DNA from: Prevotella sp.
GTDB lineage: Bacteria > Bacillota > Clostridia > Oscillospirales > Ruminococcaceae
Direction: 5' to 3'
NCBI GenBank assembly: GCA_023663025.1
Contig: JAMPIC010000037.1
Span: 1-16,242 of the forward strand
DNA length: 16,242 nucleotides
The position numbers were made by a program, and so were the translations under genes. The notes beneath the pieces were generated by a model. It saw only the letters and a list, made by a program, of their open reading frames with translations, was not told the origin of the DNA and did no database searches. Of this stretch, positions 1-6,383 are shown piece by piece; positions within the stretch are counted from its first letter, which is position 1; each line of letters opens with the position of its first letter.

Positions 1-60
1 AGACATAACCGGTTTGCTATGGCTTTACCGACTAAATTTATTGTAACAGGAGATGATATT

Positions 61-354
61 ATGGCAAGCAGCAATCTTAATATCCGCATCGACGCAGATG
101 TAAAAGCCGCCGCACAGGATCTGTTTTCGCAATTGGGCATGGATTTAAGCACAGCGGTAAACATCTTTATCCGTCAGGCTATTGACTTCGGCGGAATACC
201 GTTTACAATTCAGCAAAGAAGATACAACGCCGAAACCGAAGCGGCAATACAAGAGGGAAAAGATATTCTCGCAGGAAAAATTCCCGCAAAGCGATACTCG
301 TCATTTGACGAATTTCTTAAAGAACTTGACGAGGAGACTGAAGACGAATGTTAA
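61..354 (+). CDS. dinJ: RelB/DinJ-family antitoxin
   Basis: Antitoxin of a type II toxin-antitoxin pair; it should bind and neutralise the downstream YafQ-like RNase and repress the operon. The first half reads as a ribbon-helix-helix dimer domain (NLNIRIDADVKAAAQDLF, then a helix with GMDLSTAVNIFIRQA), as in RelB/DinJ proteins. The second half is the acidic, flexible toxin-binding tail, ending DEETEDEC. I chose ATG 61 because AGGAG at 48-52 sits 8 nt upstream; the in-frame ATG at 19 has no such site. The 97-residue length is normal. The stop overlaps the toxin start by 7 nt, so the two are translationally coupled. No promoter is visible because the window begins just upstream. Family assignment is confident; DinJ rather than another RelB subgroup is inferred from the partner. 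Confidence 0.9.
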   Translation: MASSNLNIRIDADVKAAAQDLFSQLGMDLSTAVNIFIRQAIDFGGIPFTIQQRRYNAETEAAIQEGKDILAGKIPAKRYSSFDEFLKELDEETEDEC

Positions 355-620
355 AATTTGTAACTACTGCCAAATTCCGCAAAGATGTCAAGCTTGCGGA
401 AAAACGCGGACTTGACAGAAATCTTTTAAATCAGGTTATAGTGACACTGCTTGACGGGAAAAGCCTCGACCGCAAATATAAAGATCATATTCTGCACGGC
501 GAATACGAAGGGTGCAGAGAATGTCACATAACAAATGACTGGCTTTTAATCTATGAAATAAACGAAGAAGAAGCCGTTCTGGTAGCTATGCGAACAGGAA
601 CTCACAGCGATTTATTTTAA
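348..620 (+). CDS. yafQ: YafQ-family mRNA interferase toxin
   Basis: Ribosome-dependent mRNA endonuclease of the RelE/YafQ superfamily, held inactive by the upstream antitoxin. Its 90 residues match the family length. The YafQ signature is present: H47 and H50 in DHILHG, H60, D64-W65, and the C-terminal run R82-TGTH86SDLF, which carries the catalytic histidine and terminal phenylalanine typical of YafQ. The toxin therefore looks intact. The start ATG lies inside the end of the antitoxin gene (overlap ATGTTAA). The gene is followed directly by a rho-independent terminator, so the two genes form a complete stand-alone addiction module next to prophage debris. Target specificity (YafQ prefers in-frame AAA codons in E. 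coli) cannot be judged from sequence. Confidence 0.9.
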   Translation: MLKFVTTAKFRKDVKLAEKRGLDRNLLNQVIVTLLDGKSLDRKYKDHILHGEYEGCRECHITNDWLLIYEINEEEAVLVAMRTGTHSDLF

Positions 621-627
621 CATTATG

Positions 628-652
628 CCGTCCTTACGGACGGTATTTTTTT
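628..652 (+). terminator. Rho-independent terminator of the toxin-antitoxin operon
   Basis: Perfect 6-bp stem CCGTCC/GGACGG with a TTAC loop, followed by TA and seven T residues, starting 8 nt after the toxin stop codon. It ends the toxin-antitoxin transcript and separates it from the convergent prophage genes. Confidence 0.85.
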
Positions 653-658
653 GCCCGT

Positions 659-2178
659 TCAGTAAATATTTATTTTCAGCGGAAAACCGCCGCCGAGCAT
701 ATGCTGTGTCTTGTCGTATTTCTCCAGTTCGGAGGAAAAGCACATACCCGCAACAAACGCCTTGAACGGGTCTGTCTTGCGGCTTTTCGGTTCTATCTTG
801 CCGTAGGTGATATTGCCGTTTGCAGACATTACAAGCTTGCTGTTATTCGCTGCCCACCGCATAAGCGGATTGTCCCCCCAGACAAAAAGGTTATTGAGGA
901 AACCCGACGTTATAATCGGGGAAATCATCATCTCGTTTGACGGACGGACAAGCATAACCTTGCCGTTTTTCCTGTCGCCCGTAATGTTTACCGTCTCAAG
1001 CGCGCGTCTCAGCCACGCGAACCGATAACCGTCAATTGCGAATTTTATTATCACCGAACCCAACCTCGCCGCCTCGTTTGCTATCCATACCGCATTGCAG
1101 GATCGGTTATTTCCTCCTCGCTTTCCACATGGCATAAAAACGGCAGCGTTCCGTTGTCTGGGACTTCGCCGCGGAGTATCTTTCCGCACTTTTCAAGAAG
1201 ACCGTCAAGATACCCGCCCCGAACGTCGCCGTCGGTGGTGCAGGTAGTACGCCGCGGCTGATCTACCTTTCCGAGACCCGTTATGCTTGTTGTCAGTGCG
1301 GAGGTATCTTCAAACTCGTGAACTTCATCATGGTTGACCTTTCCGGGACGGTAACTGTCGCCTGTTTTGGCGTTGTTCGCCATATACCGGTATTCCGACC
1401 CCGTTTTTATATTTTTGATATATTCTGAATTCCATGTGAAAAACCGCGATAATTTCGCCTTGTTCCTTTCGGCGTTCATCACCTCGTAAACGTCGTTCCA
1501 AGAACGTTTAGCCTGTTTTTCGGAATTTGCGTAATCGTAAATATTATAATTTTTCACGGGATTTGCCGACGTAAGCAGACAGAAATTTTCAAAAGCCAAA
1601 TATCCGTTTTTGCCAAGTCCGCGCCCGCCGTAAATAACCAAATGACTGAACCTTGGGAAACCGTCCGCAGTGTAGGTGCAGTTATGCAGCGCGAATAAAA
1701 ATTTCTCCCAAGGGAACAGATCGTATGGAAAATATTTTTGATAGCTAAGATATTTTTCAAGCTGTTCACCGTCGACATAAACCCCGTCCTCGTCAAGAAC
1801 CCGCTCCGCCAACCCGATAAGCTGCACCTGCTCTGTACAGACGGGATATTTCCCGTTTCTGACAAGCTCGATATATTCGAGAATATGAGGGTTACAGAGT
1901 TCTTCATTATCGCCGCCGATGACATTCGTGGTCTTGAAGTCAAGCTGTTTCAGAATGCACATTTTTCTGTTGCTGACATTGAGAGCGAGTTTTTGATATG
2001 TTTCCCACTCCTTAGACCCGACCTCAGATTTTTTCAGACAGCTCCAGATGTTGCGTTCCGCCTTTTCCCAGTTGCAGTAATCCTCGACCAGCGACACAAA
2101 AAACGGAGAAAAACCGCCTCTTTTTTCAAGCTGTTCAAGCAAGCTTTTTTTGATTTTATCAACAGACGGCTTAGCCAT
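659..2178 (-). pseudogene. Phage terminase, small-large subunit fusion, broken by deletion/frameshift
   Basis: DNA-packaging terminase of a tailed phage. The first ~88 residues look like a P27-type small subunit (KKSLLEQLEKRG, then FVSLVEDYCNWEKAE, later an N-K-Q-L-like helix). They run without a stop into a large subunit with Walker A GGRGLGKN (about residues 184-191) and a Walker B-like NHDEVHEFED. The reading frame ends at 1081 after ITDPAMRYG. Homology resumes in another frame (from about 1110 down to 659) with NEAARLG, FAIDGYRFAW, PLMRWA and the C-terminal nuclease motif YGKIEPKSRKTDPFKAF. The stretch between, which should hold the first nuclease aspartate, is missing, so an internal deletion plus frameshift has inactivated it. 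An AAAGGAG site precedes ATG 2178. The gene lies downstream of an HNH gene, as in many cos phages. Confidence 0.8.
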
Positions 2179-2230
2179 ACCGTAACATCTCCTTTCCGAA
2201 AAAAATCCTTTTCCTGTCTGAATTTCGTCT

Positions 2231-2366
2231 GACCCTAACTTTCCGAAAATTTTACATATACGCGCGTGCGCCCGTGTGTGATACGCGCGACCCGCTCCCG
2301 AACTTGTCTTGATTGTCCCCTGCGGTGTACCGCCCCCTCTTGAAAGCCTTTTTTTCGGGAGGGGGG
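2231..2366. other. Gene-free HNH-terminase intergenic region, possible cos-like site
   Basis: The 197-nt gap between the HNH and terminase genes (2179-2375) has no ORF of its own on the coding strand. It contains an inverted repeat CCCCCTC (2333-2339) / GAGGGGG (2359-2365), an alternating CGCGCG-rich stretch near 2260-2290 and a GGTGTACC palindrome around 2324-2331. Cohesive-end sites of HNH-containing cos phages lie in this position and are often GC-rich with inverted repeats. That reading is inference from position and composition only. Confidence 0.25.
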
Positions 2367-2375
2367 ATATGGTTT

Positions 2376-2732
2376 TCAGAATTTTTCCTCGTTGGTGTAG
2401 CCCTTGCGGGGACGCGTGCCGGCTTTGAACGTTCTGCCGTGGAGTTCCTCATGGCAGCGGAAGCATACCGCAAGAAGCTGTCTGTGCCGTACTCCGTTTT
2501 CATCGGTGCAGTATCTGCTGTAGGCAAGGTCGGGACGTTCCCGCAAATGCCTGACGTGATGCAGTATTTTTGCGGGTGAATATCTTCCGCGGGACTTGCA
2601 TATCTGACACTCGTTGTTCTGCTCCCGCCTGACCTCCCGGGAAAACCTGCGCCAGTATTTGGAGTTGTAAAAAATATCAAGCCTGTTGTCCTCGATAAGC
2701 TTTTTGATCTGCTCGGTCGTAAGCATTGCCAT
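2376..2732 (-). CDS. Phage HNH endonuclease
   Basis: HNH nuclease of the kind that works with terminase in cohesive-end phage DNA packaging. Features in 118 residues: a CQIC knuckle, then the first His of the beta-beta-metal motif in AKILHHVRHL, then the second part with VCFRCHEELHGRTF, giving the CxxC...HH...CxxCH pattern of the zinc-supported HNH fold. The C-terminus is short and basic. I use ATG 2732; a second ATG two codons later is possible, and the ribosome site (GGTGA) is weak. It lies between the HTH regulator and the terminase in the order regulator-HNH-terminase that is standard in Firmicutes siphophages. The frame looks intact although its neighbours are damaged. The nearby phage has no other structural genes here, so its role is now probably moot. 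Confidence 0.85.
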   Translation of the reverse strand: MAMLTTEQIKKLIEDNRLDIFYNSKYWRRFSREVRREQNNECQICKSRGRYSPAKILHHVRHLRERPDLAYSRYCTDENGVRHRQLLAVCFRCHEELHGRTFKAGTRPRKGYTNEEKF

Positions 2733-2750
2733 AAAATCACCAAAATGCCG

Positions 2751-2780
2751 AAGCGAGAAACGGCAGTTCCGTCCTCGCTT
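2751..2780. promoter_or_regulatory. Hairpin upstream of the HNH gene
   Basis: Inverted repeat AAGCGAG / CTCGCTT (7 bp) with an inner ACGG/CCGT pair, in the 90-nt gap between the HTH gene and the HNH gene. In the minus direction it is followed by only a short T-run (CATTTT), so it could be a weak terminator or attenuator. A TGATATGAT extended -10-like element lies just beside it (2784-2792, minus), which may restart transcription toward HNH and terminase. Confidence 0.35.
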
Positions 2781-2822
2781 ATAATCATATCACAAATTAC
2801 GAACCCACTACTGACAACTTTT

Positions 2823-3158
2823 TCAGCCGACGGTCAGACCGCGGTACTCGGCAAATTTATTCCGCGCCGCTTTTAAGTCGCGGTAAACGGAACGCTCGTC
2901 CGTATGCTCGGACAGCGCGTATTCGCGCACGCGCAAAGAAACCGTGTTCTTGCGAAACGGCTGACCCGCGCCGGTAAAATACACAGCTTTGACCGCCGAA
3001 ACAACACACGGCTTTTTATCCGCAAAATATTTCAGCATTTTTTCCACCGCCGCAATATCCATACGCTGCGGTTCGGATATGTCACCCGATGATTTAAGAG
3101 AAAGCGCATAATCGCGGAACGCTTCGGTTGCATAATCCCGTACCCTGTCTTTTTTCAT
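2823..3158 (-). CDS. ArpU/RinA-like phage HTH protein (putative late regulator)
   Basis: Small phage protein of 111 residues. The C-terminal third looks like a sigma-70 region 4-type helix-turn-helix (LRVREYALSEHTDERSVYRDL...AARNKFAEYRG); the SERTVYRDL-like recognition helix is typical of ArpU/RinA late-transcription activators found just upstream of HNH and terminase genes. The N-terminal part (EAFRDYALSLKSSGD, AVEKMLKYFADKK) is helical with no recognised motif. The ATG overlaps the stop of the upstream Rep-like gene (ATGA), indicating coupled translation. By position it would switch on packaging and structural genes. I infer the role from context and the HTH; a plain hypothetical phage protein is the alternative. 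Confidence 0.6.
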   Translation of the reverse strand: MKKDRVRDYATEAFRDYALSLKSSGDISEPQRMDIAAVEKMLKYFADKKPCVVSAVKAVYFTGAGQPFRKNTVSLRVREYALSEHTDERSVYRDLKAARNKFAEYRGLTVG

Positions 3159-3628
3159 TCAGACCTCACCCTCCTTTTTCCGTACTTTTTAGCCTCCTCC
3201 GTATGCAGAATATCCACCGCCGCATACAAACACCCGTTGATCTCGTTGTCAAGCTCGTCAATGCCGAGAAGCTGCGCCCCGTCCAGAACCTTATGCGCCG
3301 TGAGCTTGTCCCGAAGCGCGTCGAGAAATTCTTCCGCTTTGCGGCGCGATACGGTTTTCACCCGCTCTTTCGGCTTGTCAAGATTTTTTGAGGATATCCA
3401 CCGCCTGCTCCCAAGCGGAGACTTTGAAACATATCCCGCCACACGGTCAAGTCCCTGATAATAATCGGGCTGCAGTCTTTTGCAGTTTGCACAGCCCCGT
3501 CCCCATAAGCTTTCGATTTTATCGCGGTCAAGTCCGCCGCTCAAAAAAATATGCGCATGATAATTGCCCCGAAGTTCTCCCGCTTCAAAAACGATTATGT
3601 ACTTCAAGGTCTTGCCGTTTTTTCTGCT
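3155..3628 (-). pseudogene. HUH-type phage/plasmid replication initiator, N-terminally truncated
   Basis: Fragment of a rolling-circle-type replication protein. Visible features: strand-forming LKYIIVFE, then the HUH metal motif NYHAHIFLSGG, a CxxC (RGCANCKRL), and GLDRVAGYVSKSP, which resembles the motif III region where such proteins place the nicking tyrosine (a Y is present in AGYVSK). The helical tail continues to VRSE. The first residues (from the TTG at 3691 to about residue 22) are encoded by the adjoining IS30 element, not by the gene, because the IS inverted repeat begins at 3629. The true N-terminus, probably 60 or more residues, is gone. It overlaps the downstream HTH gene by 4 nt, so the two were one operon. 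Whether it served a phage or a satellite plasmid is not decidable here. Confidence 0.65.
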
Positions 3629-3649
3629 TAGATTTACAATATAAGTGCA
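3629..3649 (+). repeat. IS30 left inverted repeat
   Basis: Begins TAGATTTACAA and ends AAGTGCA; it pairs with the right repeat at 3938-3958 with three consecutive mismatches (TAT against CCC). It marks the exact point where the phage replication gene is interrupted. Confidence 0.75.
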
Positions 3650-3930
3650 AGGGCGAAGATAAACGAGGCAAAATTCCCGATAGGACGTCAATTCATGAAC
3701 GTCCCGCAGGGACGGAAATGAAAGTATTTTTCTGCGGCTCTTATTCGCCCTGGCAGAGAGGTAATAACAAAAATACCAACGGCTTGCTCAGACAGTTTTT
3801 TCCGAAAGGCACTTCCTTTGCCGACATTTCCGATGAGGAACTTCAGGCTGTTGTTGACCTTATTAACAACCGTCCCCGGAAACGTTTGGGCTTTCGTTCT
3901 CCCGCTGAGTTGTTTCTTAACTTTTTGTGA
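3643..3930 (+). pseudogene. IS30-family transposase remnant
   Basis: Open frame carrying a mid-protein piece (GKIPDRTSIHERPAG, as in the region before the DDE core of IS30 transposases) fused directly to the C-terminal piece (FFCGSYSPWQRG ... TNGLLRQFFPKG ... VVDLINNRPRKRLGFRSPAELF). The first two catalytic aspartates are deleted. In the PYSPWQRGxNENTN motif the catalytic glutamate is replaced by lysine (GNNKNTN), so the remnant was dead even in the part that survives. It stops at 3928-3930, eight nt before the right inverted repeat, as expected for an IS30 end. There is no start codon or ribosome site of its own. Confidence 0.8.
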
Positions 3931-3937
3931 ATTTCGG

Positions 3938-3958
3938 TGCACTTGGGTTGTAAATCTA
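3938..3958 (-). repeat. IS30 right inverted repeat
   Basis: TGCACTT followed by GGG and TTGTAAATCTA on the plus strand, the reverse complement of the left repeat at 18 of 21 positions. It lies eight nt after the transposase stop; relaxase sequence starts right after it. Confidence 0.75.
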
Positions 3959-4051
3959 TCGTTTCCGACGGAATGTGCGCCGACGCTGCAATTCACGATA
4001 CGGACCGGCATAACCCTCACGCTCATATTATGCTTACCGTTCGCCCGCTTG
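3959..4051 (+). pseudogene. MobA/MobL (MobQ) relaxase fragment
   Basis: About 30 codons matching the heart of MobA/MobL relaxases: VSDGMCADAAIHD, a short turn, then the HUH metal-binding motif NPHAHIMLTVRPL. This domain nicks plasmid or integrative-element DNA at oriT. The N-terminus, including the nicking tyrosine, is removed by the IS30 end at 3958, and the C-terminal rest stops at the boundary with the AraC gene (4056). It shows that a mobilisable element once lay here and was lost, leaving the sugar cluster directly behind it. Short but the motif is very characteristic. Confidence 0.7.
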
Positions 4052-4055
4052 ATAT

Positions 4056-4985
4056 TTACCTCCCCGCTCCATATTCCCTCGGAGTACAGCGATACATCTC
4101 TTTAAATGATTTCGCAAAATAACTGTCGTCGCCGAACCCGCACAGTTCGCATATTGTTCCTATGGAATAGCTCGTATTCCGTATCAAATACGCGGAGGCT
4201 TGCAGACGGTAATTTTTCAGATACTTTATGGGCGGCTGTCCCACGATATTTTTGAAACAGCGCAGTACCTCGCTTTTGCTGACGGATATGCAGGCGGCAA
4301 GGTCGTCCAAGGTTACGTTCTCGGAATAATGGCTGTGGATATAGTCAAGCATAGCCTGCACGCGGTTTTCCTGCACAAAATCATTTTCGGCGGGAATTAT
4401 TATACTGTTTTCGGGCATATGCAAAAGTATTCTGAAAAAATCCGAAAGCTCGTTTCTGACGATAATCTCATAGTCGGGAACTTCCGCCGAAACCGAGTCC
4501 CATATATTGGTCAGAATTTTCATAAACTTGCCGTGGTAAACGTTTCCGCACTTTACTGTCAGCTCCCTTAAGTTCGGATTGCTCACTATAGGCAGAAGAT
4601 ATTTATTGTGAAACACGCTGTTCTCGTTTCCACCTATTATCGAACCGTGAAAAACCACCGACTTAAAGGAACTTTTCCGCGGCGGGTCGCCGTTGCCCAT
4701 AAAATGCAGAACGCCCGAATTTACGAAAAAAATATCCCCCTCGGCAAGAGTATATTTGCAGTTTCCGCAGGCAAGCAGAACGCTCCCCTTTGTGACGAAA
4801 CCCGCCTCAAATTCATCGTTCCAATGCCAGTTTACCCATTCCTCGGTAATGTCGTCATCGTAAATTGCGGCGGGAAAATCGGGCGTGCCGTGCATACCCG
4901 TTTCGTCAATTCTCGGTATGGGGTTTGCCGCGTTATCGCCGACAAAAACATTTTTTGATAAAGAAAAACATTTTGATACAGCCAT
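4056..4985 (-). CDS. AraC-family transcriptional regulator with cupin sensor domain
   Basis: Sugar-responsive regulator of 309 residues. The N-terminal ~150 residues form a cupin-like ligand domain (WVNWHWNDEFEAGFVTKGSVLLACG, then LAEGDIFFVNSGVLHFM, with the H/E/G pattern of AraC_binding domains). The C-terminal ~100 residues hold two HTHs: VTLDDLAACISVSKSEVLRCFKN and the second with YSIGTICELCGFGDDSYFAKSFKEMYRCTPREYG. ATG 4985 is preceded by AGGAG at 7 nt. It is divergent from the MFS transporter gene and lies beside the GH31 gene, so it is the likely activator of both. The end at 4056 touches relaxase debris, but the C-terminus looks complete for the family. The inducing sugar is unknown. 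Confidence 0.9.
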   Translation of the reverse strand: MAVSKCFSLSKNVFVGDNAANPIPRIDETGMHGTPDFPAAIYDDDITEEWVNWHWNDEFEAGFVTKGSVLLACGNCKYTLAEGDIFFVNSGVLHFMGNGDPPRKSSFKSVVFHGSIIGGNENSVFHNKYLLPIVSNPNLRELTVKCGNVYHGKFMKILTNIWDSVSAEVPDYEIIVRNELSDFFRILLHMPENSIIIPAENDFVQENRVQAMLDYIHSHYSENVTLDDLAACISVSKSEVLRCFKNIVGQPPIKYLKNYRLQASAYLIRNTSYSIGTICELCGFGDDSYFAKSFKEMYRCTPREYGAGR

Positions 4986-4993
4986 AATTTCTC

Positions 4994-5035
4994 CTTTTTG
5001 ACGATTTTGTCATACTTTTTGATAGTTTTATTATA
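4994..5035. promoter_or_regulatory. Tandem 21-bp direct repeat, candidate AraC-type operator
   Basis: Two adjacent 21-bp units (4994-5014 and 5015-5035) share CTTTTTGA, TTTT and terminal ATA and match at 16 of 21 positions; all five differences are transitions. A period of two helical turns suits an AraC-family dimer on direct half-sites. They lie between the divergent AraC and MFS genes; the first overlaps the AraC ribosome site. TTTTGATA also occurs at 4953-4960 and 4971-4978, within the start of the AraC gene. Confidence 0.55.
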
Positions 5036-5053
5036 ATACTCAAAAAATTTGTA

Positions 5054-5062
5054 TGATATAAT
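5054..5062 (+). promoter_or_regulatory. Extended -10 promoter for the MFS gene
   Basis: TGATATAAT (TG-N-TATAAT) at 5054-5062 is a perfect extended -10 without a good -35. Transcription would begin near 5069, about 34 nt before the likely start codon. A second TATAAT at 5032-5037 with TTGTCA at 5007-5012 (19-nt spacer) is an alternative. Confidence 0.5.
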
Positions 5063-5102
5063 TATACCGTACCGCGCAAAAAATTCAAGAGAAAGGACGA
5101 TA

Positions 5103-6293
5103 ATTACGGAAATTTCAAAAAAATACGGCAAGACAAAACTTGCCTGCTACTTAGGCTTTGTAACGCAGGCTATCTGCGCGAACTTCGCGCCGCTGCTGTT
5201 TCTGCGGTTTCACGATATGTACGGCATTTCCTACGGCAGGCTTGCGCTTATTTCCACATTTTTCTTTTTTACACAGCTTATTGTGGACTTTATCTGCGCC
5301 AAATTTGTGGACAGAATAGGCTACAGAAAATGCGTTATAGCCTCCTCCGCGTCCTCGTTTTTGGGTTTGGCTGGACTTGCTTTCCTGCCCGATATTTTTC
5401 CGTCGCCCTTTGCGGGAATACTCGTCTGCGTAATAATTTACGCCGTCGGCAGCGGACTTATAGAGGTGCTGGGAAGTCCCATAATAGAGGCGTGCCCCTT
5501 TGAAAACAAGGACAAAATGATGAGCCTGCTCCATTCCTTTTACTGCTGGGGTTCGGCGGCTGTCGTACTGGGTTCAACCCTGTTCTTTGCGGTTTTCGGA
5601 ATAGAAAATTGGCGTATTCTCACGTTTATATGGGCGGTTCTGCCGCTGTACAATATCTATAATTTCGCCGTATGCCCCATTGAAAAAATCACCGAGGAGG
5701 GCGAGGGTATGACGGTTATGCAGCTGCTGAAAACGAAAATTTTCTGGCTGTTCATAATACTTATGGTCTGCGCGGGGGCGTCCGAGCTGTCAATGGCGCA
5801 GTGGGCGTCGGCGTTTGCGGAGGCGGCTCTTAACGTTTCCAAAACCGTAGGCGACCTTGCGGGTCCCTGCGGATTTGCGGTGTGTATGGCAATAAGCCGC
5901 ACCGTATACGGCAAATTCGGCGATAAAATGAATTTGACGGTTTTTATGGCTTTTTCGGGAATTTTATGCCTTGCCTGCTACCTTTTGGCGGGACTTGCAA
6001 ATATCCCTGTTATGGGACTTATCGGCTGCGCGGTCTGCGGCTTTTCCGTGGGAATAATGTGGCCCGGCTCGATAAGCATATCCTCGTCTGTTCTGCCCGC
6101 GGGAGGAACGGCAATGTTCGCCCTGCTCGCCCTTGCGGGGGACTTGGGCGGCTCGGCGGGTCCCGCTATCGTCGGCGCGGTTTCCCAAAGCGCGGGGGAC
6201 GACCTGCGTTCGGGAGTGCTTGCAGGGGGTGTTTTTCCCGTTGCGCTGACGGTATGCGCGTTTATCCTGCGAAAAAAGAACGTTAAAACATAA
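5103..6293 (+). CDS. MFS transporter, probable sugar permease
   Basis: Inner-membrane major facilitator with about 12 hydrophobic segments in ~396 residues. The loop between segments 2 and 3 has the MFS signature region KFVDRIGYRKC, and the C-terminal half repeats it near YGKFGDKM. The protein starts around KYGKTKLACYLGFVTQAICANF, running into segment 1. The start is unusual: AAAGGA at 5092-5097 sits before ATT 5103 and ACG 5106, with no ATG, GTG or TTG at the right distance. The only standard in-frame start upstream is TTG 5049, which lies within the promoter and has no ribosome site; the next ATG (5217) would cut off segment 1. I favour ATT or ACG, or a mutated start. Divergent from AraC and upstream of GH31, it likely imports the oligosaccharide that GH31 cleaves. 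The substrate is not evident. Confidence 0.85.
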   Translation: MTEISKKYGKTKLACYLGFVTQAICANFAPLLFLRFHDMYGISYGRLALISTFFFFTQLIVDFICAKFVDRIGYRKCVIASSASSFLGLAGLAFLPDIFPSPFAGILVCVIIYAVGSGLIEVLGSPIIEACPFENKDKMMSLLHSFYCWGSAAVVLGSTLFFAVFGIENWRILTFIWAVLPLYNIYNFAVCPIEKITEEGEGMTVMQLLKTKIFWLFIILMVCAGASELSMAQWASAFAEAALNVSKTVGDLAGPCGFAVCMAISRTVYGKFGDKMNLTVFMAFSGILCLACYLLAGLANIPVMGLIGCAVCGFSVGIMWPGSISISSSVLPAGGTAMFALLALAGDLGGSAGPAIVGAVSQSAGDDLRSGVLAGGVFPVALTVCAFILRKKNVKT

Positions 6294-6320
6294 ATTTATT
6301 TTTTATACGCGGGTTAATCA

Positions 6321-6349
6321 TTGCAATTAGGAAATTTTTATGCTATAAT
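6321..6349 (+). promoter_or_regulatory. Sigma-70 promoter of the GH31 gene
   Basis: TTGCAA (6321-6326), 17-nt spacer, TATAAT (6344-6349) preceded by TGC, so the -10 is both consensus and extended. A second TTGCAATTA at 6359-6367 repeats the -35 region sequence 38 bp downstream and may be an operator. GH31 therefore has its own transcript rather than depending on MFS read-through. Confidence 0.75.
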
Positions 6350-6383
6350 AATATAAATTTGCAATTAATAAGGAGTTGTTTCT

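Larger units (their letters stand above)
3629..3958 (+). mobile_element. Internally deleted IS30-family element (330 bp)
   Basis: Bounded by 21-bp inverted repeats at 3629-3649 and 3938-3958 that match at 18 of 21 positions (outer 11 bp TAGATTTACAA identical, then AAGTGCA shared). Inside are two joined pieces of an IS30 transposase, so about two thirds of a normal ~1.1-kb element is missing. It cannot transpose by itself but keeps both ends and could be moved in trans. The left flank is a phage replication gene and the right flank is a relaxase gene. I see no matching 2-3 bp target duplication, so this is probably the product of recombination between two IS copies rather than a simple insertion. 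Confidence 0.75.

Noticed and set aside
1738..2232. 164-residue plus-strand ORF opposite the terminase
   Set aside because: Antisense to recognisable terminase sequence and without a ribosome site or protein signature.
2252..2788. 178-residue minus-strand ORF overlapping the HNH gene in another frame
   Set aside because: Arg/Ser/Thr-rich shadow; the HNH frame in the same place has a complete CxxC/HH/CxxCH pattern.
3388..3930. Single 180-residue plus-strand protein across the Rep/IS30 junction
   Set aside because: The first part is antisense to the replication gene; only the portion inside the IS30 inverted repeats has homology, so it is split into element and pseudogene.
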